NCBI GenBank assembly: GCA_030596145.1
Contig: JAUVKS010000008.1
Span: 1 to 20,986 of the forward strand
DNA length: 20,986 bases
Origin: Pseudomonadota bacterium
GTDB taxonomy: Bacteria > Desulfobacterota > Syntrophia > Syntrophales > JADFWA01
Direction of reading: 5' to 3'
Each line of letters begins with the position of its first letter. The first letter of the stretch is position 1. The translations under genes were made by a program, and so were the position numbers. The notes under the pieces were generated by a model, which worked only from the letters and a program-made list of their open reading frames with translations, was not told the origin of the DNA and made no database searches. Shown in pieces: positions 15,633 through 20,986 of this stretch.

Positions 15633-16481
15633 ATGGCAAACTCAACTATAAGAAGAGATTTCTGGCACAGATTTTCCAGAAACAAGATGGCTCTTGCGGG
15701 AAGCGCAGTCGTGATTTTACTGTTCTTCGTTTCCTTACTGGCACCCTGGATTTCTCCCTATGACCCTGGCGAAATTAATCTCCAGATGATTCTTTCTTCA
15801 CCTTCAGGAATTCACCCTTTTGGCACGGATCAACTGGGACGTGATGTGCTGAGCCGCATGATCTGGGGTTCAAGAATATCTCTAAAGGTGGGATTTGTCG
15901 CCACCGGTATCGCTATAGTGATAGGGGGCATTTTAGGCGCCATAGCGGGATATTACGGTAAATGGGTAGATGCCACAATTATGAGATTCGTCGACATCAT
16001 GCTCTGCTTCCCAACCTTTTTCCTTATCTTGGCCGTAATAGCATTTCTCGAACCATCCATCTGGAACATTATGATCGTTATAGGTATCACCGGGTGGATG
16101 GGAATTACCCGCCTGGTCAGAGCTGATTTTATTTCTCTAAAAGAGAGAGATTTCGTGCAGGCAGCCAGGGCGATCGGCGCCGGTGATTCTCGCATTATAT
16201 TCCTCCACATTCTTCCCAATGCCATGGCCTCTGTCCTTGTAGCGGCAACACTCGGAGTTGCCGGGGCTATACTCACAGAATCGGCTCTGAGCTTCCTCGG
16301 AATCGGGGTTCAGCCACCTACACCAAGTTGGGGAAATATCCTCACCGCGGGCAAGGATAATATAGATATCGCTTGGTGGCTTTCTCTCTATCCGGGACTT
16401 GCCATCCTGATAACGGTACTCGGTTATAACCTGCTGGGAGAAGGGATAAGGGATTCCCTTGATCCGAGGCTCAAAGGATAA
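15633..16481 (+). CDS. ABC transporter permease, DppC/OppC/NikC family
   Basis: This is the second permease subunit, 282 residues, with the family's N-terminal pattern (RRDFWHRFSRNKMALAGSAV) followed by TM1. The HPFGTDQLGRDVLSRMIWGS signature at about residues 64-83 marks the DppC type, and five more helices follow. The coupling loop reads ERDFVQAARAIGAGDSRIIF with LHILPNA after it. The C-terminal LGEGIRDSLDPRLKG is also classic. The ATG at 15633 has no clear Shine-Dalgarno site, so translation may depend on the gene before it. Together the two permeases would form the heterodimeric channel of an importer. Downstream, only a small unrelated gene follows, so the usual ATPase pair is missing from this locus. 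Confidence 0.93.
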   Translation: MANSTIRRDFWHRFSRNKMALAGSAVVILLFFVSLLAPWISPYDPGEINLQMILSSPSGIHPFGTDQLGRDVLSRMIWGSRISLKVGFVATGIAIVIGGILGAIAGYYGKWVDATIMRFVDIMLCFPTFFLILAVIAFLEPSIWNIMIVIGITGWMGITRLVRADFISLKERDFVQAARAIGAGDSRIIFLHILPNAMASVLVAATLGVAGAILTESALSFLGIGVQPPTPSWGNILTAGKDNIDIAWWLSLYPGLAILITVLGYNLLGEGIRDSLDPRLKG

Positions 16482-16502
16482 ATTAAGAATAACCATTGAA
16501 GA

Positions 16503-16519
16503 ATTTGCGCAAATATAAT
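16503..16519 (+). promoter_or_regulatory. Palindrome overlapping a TATAAT box, candidate operator/promoter
   Basis: ATTTGCGCAAAT (16503-16514) is a perfect 12-base palindrome. Its last base is the first base of TATAAT (16514-16519), a perfect -10 box. No good -35 hexamer lies 16-18 bases upstream, which would fit an activator- or repressor-controlled promoter. Predicted start is near 16526, about 35 bases before the small gene. Confidence 0.35.
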
Positions 16520-16560
16520 ATGTTACAAAACTTAATTTTTCCCAAAAGGAGGTTGATTTA

Positions 16561-16737
16561 ATGGGTAAAAAGAAGATTGTATATGATGGTGATTTAGACA
16601 AAAGAATGATTGAAAAAAAGTTGACCAAAGGAGATATCGCTGAGAACGATTTAGAAAAATATCTTGCGGGACTTCCCGATGTATCTGATAACGCTGAAGA
16701 GGTTATCATAGAAATGGAAACAGAAGAACCAGAGTAA
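16561..16737 (+). CDS. Small conserved-looking hypothetical protein (58 aa)
   Basis: This short gene begins with ATG and has AAAGGAGG placed 8 bases upstream, one of the strongest ribosome sites in the window. The product is highly charged. A Lys-rich start (MGKKKIVYDGDLDKRMIEKK) leads into LTKGDIAENDLEKYLAGLPD and an acidic C-terminal tail ending ETEEPE. The middle looks like a pair of short helices. It has no cysteines, no signal peptide and no membrane segment, so it is probably a soluble cytoplasmic protein. Similar 50-70 residue proteins with a KLxKGDIxExDLEKYLxxLPDV-like core seem familiar to me from Deltaproteobacteria, but I know no function for them. The codon use looks real. It lies between the permease gene and tatD with its own probable promoter. 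Confidence 0.75.
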   Translation: MGKKKIVYDGDLDKRMIEKKLTKGDIAENDLEKYLAGLPDVSDNAEEVIIEMETEEPE

Positions 16738-16810
16738 GCATTCAGCTTCTTAATGAAAGATACAAGCATGAATAATTTGAGCTGTAAGCTGACTGCTGAT
16801 AGCTGAACGC
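16738..16810. repeat. 73-bp AGCTGA-type intergenic repeat with inverted ends
   Basis: The segment starts GCATTCAGCT (16738-16747) and ends AGCTGAACGC (16801-16810); these ends pair at 9 of 10 positions. Its right part is a run of related words, AGCTGTAAGCTGACTGCTGATAGCTGA in steps of about 7-8 bases (16783 onward). It begins right after the stop codon of the small gene and ends 20 bases before tatD. Confidence 0.55.
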
Positions 16811-16829
16811 ATATAACAAAGGAGAAAAC

Positions 16830-17594
16830 ATGTTTATTGACTCCCATGCACATTTGGAGATGAGGGCATTTGACCGTGATCGAGATGAGGTTATCACAAG
16901 GGCGAAGGAAGCCGGGGTTGATTATATTGTCACAATCGGGACAACGCTCGCTGACTGCAAAAAAGCCATTTCCATTGCGAATAAGTACGAATCCGTTTAT
17001 GCCGTAGTCGGTATACACCCACACGGAGTCAAGAACATAAATGATCTGACATATGAATCTCTCAAGGAGATGGCAAAGGCGGAAAAGGTGGTTGCCTACG
17101 GGGAGATCGGACTCGATTTCTTTCGCAACCTGTCTCCCAGAGATGTGCAGATAAAAAGGTTTGGAGAACAGTTGGAACTCGCAAGTGAAATAGGGCTTCC
17201 AGTAGTCATCCATGATCGTGAAGCCCACGTGGAAACCCTGAAGATATTAAAGGGCTGGAAGGGAAATCGAAGAGGTATAGTTCACTGTTTTTCGGGTGAT
17301 TATGAAATGGCTAAAAAATGTCTCGATATGGGATTCTACATATCCATACCTGGAACTATCACCTTCCAGAAATCTGAAAAACTTCGAGAAATAGTGGGCA
17401 AAATACCCATAGAAAGCCTGCTGGTGGAAACAGATTCCCCATACCTTACCCCTCACCCCAAACGGGGAAAAAGAAATGAACCGGCCAACGTTGTCCTTAC
17501 CGCTCGCAGGATTGCTGAGATAAAGGGTTTACCTCTTAAAGAGGTGGGAAGAATCACATCCGAAAACACGAAAAATGTTTTTGGGATTACCTAA
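16830..17594 (+). CDS. tatD: TatD family metal-dependent hydrolase (DNase)
   Basis: This 254-residue cytoplasmic enzyme is a two-metal TIM-barrel hydrolase; family members act as 3'-5' exonucleases on DNA or RNA and as D-aminoacyl-tRNA hydrolases. The metal ligands are all present: His6 and His8 (DSHAHL), Glu92 (GEIGLDF), His128 (VVIHDR), His152 (IVHCFSG) and Asp202 (VETDSPYLTPHP). Length is normal. The start is secured by AAAGGAG seven bases before the ATG. In many genomes tatD follows metG; here it lies between a small unknown gene and the thiamin locus, so context gives no extra hint. The thi riboswitch begins only about 45 bases after its stop. Confidence 0.95.
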   Translation: MFIDSHAHLEMRAFDRDRDEVITRAKEAGVDYIVTIGTTLADCKKAISIANKYESVYAVVGIHPHGVKNINDLTYESLKEMAKAEKVVAYGEIGLDFFRNLSPRDVQIKRFGEQLELASEIGLPVVIHDREAHVETLKILKGWKGNRRGIVHCFSGDYEMAKKCLDMGFYISIPGTITFQKSEKLREIVGKIPIESLLVETDSPYLTPHPKRGKRNEPANVVLTARRIAEIKGLPLKEVGRITSENTKNVFGIT

Positions 17595-17616
17595 ATTATG
17601 CTTGATTATATATAAA
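17587..17616 (+). promoter_or_regulatory. Weak candidate promoter for the thiamin locus
   Basis: TTACCT (17587-17592) and TATAAA (17611-17616) are spaced 18 bases and lie just upstream of the riboswitch, with a predicted start near 17623. The -35 match is poor. Read-through from tatD is an alternative source of transcript. Confidence 0.25.
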
Positions 17617-17636
17617 GATTGGAGTAGAAGTTCGTT

Positions 17637-17715
17637 AAATAAGCAGGGGTGCCTTTCAGGCTGAGAAATCACCCTTTGAACCTGACCTGGGTAATGCCAG
17701 CGTAGGGAGCGGCAA
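17637..17715 (+). ncRNA. TPP riboswitch (THI element)
   Basis: The RNA that binds thiamin pyrophosphate is clear from its conserved blocks in the right order and spacing. These are GGGGTGCC (17646-17653), a P3 hairpin GCC-TTTCA-GGC, CTGAGA (17661-17666) that grips the pyrimidine, ACCC (17671-17674), and ACCTGACCTGGGTAATGCCAG (17680-17700, here split by eye) leading into CGTAGGGA (17701-17708) that binds the pyrophosphate. It precedes thiD-thiN, thi4 and thiC on the same strand. When TPP is high it should favour the hairpin at 17743-17784 and end transcription. Outer stem limits are approximate. Confidence 0.95.
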
Positions 17716-17742
17716 CTAAAAAATTTGCTATATTTTATTTTT

Positions 17743-17784
17743 AAAGGGCCACATCCCGGGGAAAGAGGGTATTGGCCTTTTTTT
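17743..17784 (+). terminator. Terminator-like hairpin of the TPP riboswitch
   Basis: The stem AAAGGGCCA (17743-17751) pairs with TGGCCTTT (17773-17780) with one bulged G. The T-run extends to 17784. The loop has CCC and GGG tracts that could lengthen the stem. It lies about 30 bases after the aptamer, a standard position for an expression platform. I could not define a clear antiterminator. Confidence 0.7.
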
Positions 17785-17803
17785 GCTTTACAGGAACGCA
17801 ATA

Positions 17804-18089
17804 GTTCAGCCACAAAGACACTAAGATTAAAATATAGAGAGCTTTGCAGAACTAACACAAAACACATGGAGTTTTAAAATATGATTCTGAGAAGCGAATC
17901 AAGATTTTTTCGGTAACGGTTCAAATCGCAGCGTAACGCCAGCAAATCCAACTGTTTGAGCTCGAAGAGCGAGTTTTGGATTTGCAGTGAAGCAAGACTT
18001 AGAACTGTCGAAAAAATGTTTTGAGCTCCGAAGAATTTTATTTTAAAAGATCTCATATAATCCCTTTCTTAGTGCCTTGGGGGCTAAAC
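17804..18089. mobile_element. MITE-like element with terminal inverted repeats and long foldback
   Basis: The left end (17804-17826, GTTCAGCC...CACTAAGA) and the reverse complement of the right end (18067-18089, GTTTAGCC...CACTAAGA) agree at 19 of 23 positions. The interior folds on itself: TTTTAAAATA (17872-17881) with TATTTTAAAA (18039-18048), ATTTTTTCG (17903-17911) with CGAAAAAAT (18009-18017), GCAAATCCAA (17942-17951) with TTGGATTTGC (17976-17985), and a central CTCG/CGAG stem (17961-17973). No ORF of note is inside. It looks like a non-autonomous miniature element. Target-site duplication is not obvious. It separates the riboswitch from thiD; its right end lies 20 bases before the thiD start. 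Confidence 0.6.
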
Positions 18090-18109
18090 CGTCACACAGG
18101 AGACAGGTC

Positions 18110-19453
18110 ATGGGTATAAAAAGAGTCTTGACCATAGCCGGTTCGGATTCCGGTGGTGGGGCAGGAATACAGGCGGATTTGAAAACAATTACCGTTCTGG
18201 GTGGATTCGGAATGAGTGTAATAACCGCCCTGACCGCACAAAATACTCTTGGTGTCCAAGGGGTTCATGAGGTTCCGGAATATTTTATAGAAGAACAGTT
18301 TGATTCTGTAGCTACAGATATAGGGATCGATGCTGCCAAGACAGGGATGCTTGCCACCTCCCGGATATTGAAAGTGGTAGCAAAAAAGATAAGGGAATAC
18401 AAAATTGACAACCTCGTTGTCGATCCGGTCATGGTAGCCAAGGGGGGTGCGCCCCTGATAAAAAATGAGGCTCAAAAATATCTGATAGAGGAATTTTTAC
18501 CTTTAGCCTATGTAGTTACACCCAACATCCCGGAGGCCGAGGTATTATCCAAAATCAAGATATCGTCCGTTGATGATATGAAGAAATCGGCAGAGATTAT
18601 TTACAGCTTGGGCGCAAAAAACATAGTTATCAAGGGCGGACATCTGACTGGCGACGCTGTGGATATTCTCTATGATGGTGATATTTTTTACGAGTTTTCT
18701 TCTGAAAGGATAGATACAGAAGATACACATGGTACGGGATGTACATATTCTGCCGCGATTGCCACCGGGCTTGCCGAAGGGATGCCTGTTTTTGAAGCTG
18801 TAAAAAAAGCGAAGGAATATATAACTTCCGCCATCAGGTTTTCACTCCGAATAGGTGGGGGACACGGACCGACAAACCATTTTGCCCCCATTTTACGAGA
18901 AAGTGAACGCTGCAGATGCATTGAAACACTGGCGAATGCCCTGCAAAGATTGAAAGATGAAAAATGTGGGAATATCGTCCCTGAGGTACAATCAAACTTC
19001 GGTCATGCACTCCCGTACGCGCGCAGCGCTGATGACATAGCGGCCGTTCCGGGAAGGATAATCAAGGTTGGAGAAGATGCCCGAACTCTCGGTGATCCAG
19101 TTTTTGGTGTATCACACCATATTGCCAGTATCATCCTGACCATCATGAGGTATGACAATGACTACCGCTCGGCAATGAATATCAGATTTTCTGAAGATAT
19201 CGTTACAATATGCAGAGAATTGAGACACGATATCGATAGTTTCGATCGATCGGATGAGCCGAAAGAGACAAAGGCGAAAGAGGGTTCTTCCCTCGAATGG
19301 GGAACTGATTCTGTCCTATCAAGGCGGGAGACAATCCCAGACATCATCTTTGACCGGGGTGACATGGGAAAGGAGCCGATGATCAGGGTGCTGGGTAAAA
19401 ACCCTGCTGATGTTGTAGAAAAGGTATTGAGTATATCGAAGAGGCTGAAGTGA
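18110..19453 (+). CDS. thiDN: Bifunctional HMP-P kinase / thiamin-phosphate synthase (ThiD-ThiN fusion)
   Basis: This 447-residue protein joins two thiamin-pathway enzymes. Residues 1-265 are ThiD, which phosphorylates hydroxymethylpyrimidine and its phosphate: IAGSDSGGGAGIQADLKT (9-26), VDPVMVAKGG (104-113), VVTPNIPEAE, and the anion-hole GTGC with Cys211. Residues ~273-447 match ThiN, the archaeal-type thiamin-phosphate synthase unrelated to ThiE, with SNFGHALPYARSADDIAAVP, the DPVFGVSHHIASIIL segment and IIFDRGDMGKEPMIRVLG near the end. The ThiN half condenses HMP-PP with thiazole phosphate. ThiD-ThiN fusions are known in archaea and some anaerobic bacteria. The ATG at 18110 has CAGGAG about 8 bases upstream; the longer TTG frame from 18077 begins inside the MITE-like element and is unlikely. 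Controlled by the TPP riboswitch. Confidence 0.93.
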   Translation: MGIKRVLTIAGSDSGGGAGIQADLKTITVLGGFGMSVITALTAQNTLGVQGVHEVPEYFIEEQFDSVATDIGIDAAKTGMLATSRILKVVAKKIREYKIDNLVVDPVMVAKGGAPLIKNEAQKYLIEEFLPLAYVVTPNIPEAEVLSKIKISSVDDMKKSAEIIYSLGAKNIVIKGGHLTGDAVDILYDGDIFYEFSSERIDTEDTHGTGCTYSAAIATGLAEGMPVFEAVKKAKEYITSAIRFSLRIGGGHGPTNHFAPILRESERCRCIETLANALQRLKDEKCGNIVPEVQSNFGHALPYARSADDIAAVPGRIIKVGEDARTLGDPVFGVSHHIASIILTIMRYDNDYRSAMNIRFSEDIVTICRELRHDIDSFDRSDEPKETKAKEGSSLEWGTDSVLSRRETIPDIIFDRGDMGKEPMIRVLGKNPADVVEKVLSISKRLK

Positions 19454-19614
19454 CTAAAGTTAAAAGTTATAAGTGAGCTAAAGTCAATGTACACGCCTTC
19501 GGCGCAGTCAATATAAAAAACAGGCTGCGCTGAAAGCGCATTCTTTAACTTTAGGCACTTTAGCTCACTTTAGGCACTTTTAACTTCTTTAACTTTAGTT
19601 CACTTTAGGTTTAA
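19450..19614. repeat. Compound CTTTAG repeat region with opposed arms and hairpins
   Basis: Just after the thiD-thiN stop, GTGACTAAAGTTAAAAGTTA (19451-19470) runs into AAGTGAGCTAAAGT. The same words return inverted in the block 19542-19613, built of TTTAACTTTAGGCACTTTAG-like units. Between the arms are small hairpins: CGCCTTCGGCG (19494-19504), GCGCT/AGCGC (19527-19539) and GCGCAG/CTGCGC (19502-19530). The segment 19545-19561 is identical to 4278-4294. The whole gap between thiDN and thi4 is 182 bases and is mostly this repeat. Confidence 0.6.
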
Positions 19615-19635
19615 TCAAACAAAAGGAGCAATACT

Positions 19636-20409
19636 ATGGCACTTAGTGAGATTACAATAACAAGGGCAATAATTGACCGCTTTTCACAGAAATTTATGGA
19701 ATATATAGAGGTCGATACAGCCATCGTAGGCGCAGGTCCCGCTGGTCTGGTGGCGGCATATTTCCTGGCAAAAGCCGGCAACAAAGTAGCGATATTTGAA
19801 CGAAAACTCTCCATCGGCGGAGGAATGTGGGGCGGTGGAATGATGTTCAACGAAATAGTGGTGCAGGAAGAAGGCAAAGAGATCCTCGATATATTCGACA
19901 TAAACACCAGAGAGTATGAACCTGGCTATTACACAGCCGATGCAATCGAATCCGTCACCACAATCTGCTCATATGCAACCAGGGCAGGCGCCAAAATCTT
20001 CAATTGTATGAGTGTGGAGGATGTTATGATCCGTGAGGGACGCGTAATCGGTCTCGTTATTTCTTGGTCACCGGTAGAAATGGCTGGCCTTCATGTGGAT
20101 CCACTCACTATCACAGCGAAAAATATTATTGATTCAACCGGACATGACACCGAGGTGCTTCGTGTAATTGTTCGAAAGGCAGACATAAAATTATTCACGG
20201 AAAGTGGAGACATAATGGGCGAACGCTCCATGTGGGCCGAAAAGGCTGAGCCACTGACAGTTGAAAACACGAAAAAGATTTGCCCTGGTGTATACGTAGC
20301 AGGAATGTCGGCTAACGCTGCCTTTGGCGGTCCCAGAATGGGGCCCATATTCGGTGGAATGCTTCTATCCGGGAAGAAGGTAGCAGAACTGATCATTAAC
20401 AAAAAATAA
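19636..20409 (+). CDS. thi4: Thiazole synthase, Thi4 family (sulfide-dependent type)
   Basis: This 257-residue enzyme makes the thiazole half of thiamin from NAD, glycine and a sulfur source. It has the dinucleotide-binding start DTAIVGAGPAGLVAAYFLAK (27-46, GxGxxG at 32-37), the family's IGGGMWGGGMMFN block (60-72) and a C-terminal GMSANAAFGGPRMGPIFGGM. In eukaryotic suicidal Thi4 a Cys just before Gly-His-Asp donates the sulfur. Here that position is Thr168 (STGHD), as in Cys-less archaeal enzymes that use free sulfide catalytically; the comparison is from memory. Such activity suits an anaerobe living with sulfide. The similar archaeal ribose-1,5-bisphosphate isomerase is a possible relative, but the thi context decides. 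AAGGAG precedes the ATG. It lies between thiDN and thiC, so it is very likely in the same operon. Confidence 0.92.
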   Translation: MALSEITITRAIIDRFSQKFMEYIEVDTAIVGAGPAGLVAAYFLAKAGNKVAIFERKLSIGGGMWGGGMMFNEIVVQEEGKEILDIFDINTREYEPGYYTADAIESVTTICSYATRAGAKIFNCMSVEDVMIREGRVIGLVISWSPVEMAGLHVDPLTITAKNIIDSTGHDTEVLRVIVRKADIKLFTESGDIMGERSMWAEKAEPLTVENTKKICPGVYVAGMSANAAFGGPRMGPIFGGMLLSGKKVAELIINKK

Positions 20410-20454
20410 TTTTTGAGTTTTAAGTTCCAAACTTTAAACTCCATGAGGTTTATA

Positions 20455-20986
20455 ATGACTCAATTAGAAATAGCGCGTAAAGGTAAAATTTCAGAAGAGA
20501 TGGAGATATGTGCAAAGCATGAAAGGGTAGAGCCGGAGTTCATCCGCAGGGGTGTTGAGGCCGGCAATATTGTGGTGATAAGAAACAGGAACCATACCTC
20601 CATTTTGCCCCTTGCCATTGGCAAGGGCTTAAAAACAAAGGTCAACTCCAATATCGGAACATCAAAAGACCGTTCTGATCTCGATTTAGAGCTTGAGAAA
20701 GTAAGGATATCTGTTGCCGCGGGGGCGGATACAATCATGGATCTATCCACAGGTGGTGATATCAGAGCAATAAGAAAAGCGATTATAAAAGAATCGACAG
20801 TTCCGATCGGAACGGTTCCGATATACCAGGCTGCTGCCCAGATGTTCGACTCTAAAAAAGCAATAGTGGAAATGAGCAATGATGACATGTTCAGGGTCAT
20901 AGAAGAAAACGGTGAGGACGATGTAGATTTTATTACCGTTCATTGCGGCGTGACAAAAAGGAGCGTTGGCCTCTTAGAGGAGCAAG
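20455..20986 (+). CDS. thiC: Phosphomethylpyrimidine synthase ThiC, 3' end outside window
   Basis: ThiC is the radical-SAM enzyme that rearranges aminoimidazole ribotide into HMP phosphate, the pyrimidine precursor of thiamin. About 177 codons are visible, including the NSNIGTSKDRSDLDLELEKV segment, SVAAGADTIMDLSTGGDIRA, and VPIGTVPIYQAAAQ, all hallmark blocks, and it stops in VDFITVHCGVTKRSV. The protein begins at MTQLEIARKGKISEEM, lacking the ~120-residue N-terminal extension of the E. coli form, so it is the short type common in anaerobes and archaea. The C-terminal CxxCxxxxC iron-sulfur motif is beyond the window. ATG at 20455 has GAGG eight bases upstream and lies 45 bases after thi4. 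Confidence 0.95.
   Translation, partial: MTQLEIARKGKISEEMEICAKHERVEPEFIRRGVEAGNIVVIRNRNHTSILPLAIGKGLKTKVNSNIGTSKDRSDLDLELEKVRISVAAGADTIMDLSTGGDIRAIRKAIIKESTVPIGTVPIYQAAAQMFDSKKAIVEMSNDDMFRVIEENGEDDVDFITVHCGVTKRSVGLLEEQ

Noticed and set aside
16137..17228. A 363-codon minus-strand frame across the permease end, the small gene and tatD.
   Set aside because: It overlaps three genes on the plus strand that have clear families or ribosome sites, and its product has no recognisable domain.
18077..18109. An 11-residue N-terminal extension of ThiD-ThiN from a TTG codon.
   Set aside because: It would begin inside the inverted repeat of the MITE-like element; ATG at 18110 has a good ribosome site and fits ThiD.
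19450..19614. CRISPR array, because of the repeated units.
   Set aside because: Units are short, unevenly spaced and in both orientations, with no unique spacers of constant length and no cas genes.

Overview
The window looks like an ordinary chromosomal segment of an anaerobic, Gram-negative bacterium, most likely a member of the former Deltaproteobacteria (Desulfobacterota, Syntrophales-like). This is an inference. It rests on a complete tripartite RND efflux pump (so an outer membrane), a heptose-nucleotide enzyme, a glutaconate-type CoA-transferase typical of fatty-acid and aromatic fermenters or syntrophs, an oxygen-independent Thi4/ThiD-ThiN/ThiC thiamin route, and several kinds of short intergenic repeat. 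Base composition is moderate; by eye the efflux operon is the most GC-rich part and the segment around 13.4-14.5 kb the most AT-rich.

Layout. (1) 1-1606, minus strand: two-subunit CoA-transferase, alpha gene first, beta gene cut by the window edge. (2) 1607-2184: divergent intergenic region with a REP-like palindrome, a second inverted repeat and promoters facing both ways. (3) 2185-8554, plus strand: TetR regulator, then outer-membrane factor, RND transporter and periplasmic adaptor, tightly packed. (4) 8555-8735: convergent gap filled by two palindromic repeats. (5) 8736-13418, minus strand: a housekeeping run transcribed as rsfS, comF, heptose-1-P adenylyltransferase, dksA, priA, with its own promoter before dksA and an odd 334-bp gap before priA. 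(6) 13688-16481, plus strand: TIM-barrel isomerase/epimerase and two oligopeptide/nickel-type ABC permeases without their binding protein or ATPases. (7) 16561-17594: a 58-codon conserved-looking small gene and tatD. (8) 17587-20986: thiamin locus, with a TPP riboswitch, terminator-like hairpin, a MITE-like element, thiD-thiN fusion, thi4 and the start of thiC.

How it fits together. The thi genes make both halves of thiamin: ThiC gives the pyrimidine phosphate, Thi4 the thiazole, and the ThiD-ThiN fusion phosphorylates the pyrimidine and joins the halves. TPP would shut the locus off through the riboswitch. The efflux set is a self-contained, probably repressor-controlled drug or solvent pump. 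The minus-strand housekeeping cluster links ribosome silencing, stringent-response transcription control, LPS core precursor synthesis and replication restart. No phage, IS transposase, CRISPR, rRNA or tRNA gene was found. The least explained parts are the repeats: a 286-bp element with 23-bp imperfect terminal inverted repeats between the riboswitch and thiD, a CTTTAG-rich repeat shared by three intergenic regions, REP-like hairpins, and a 20-bp perfect palindrome in the dksA-priA gap.
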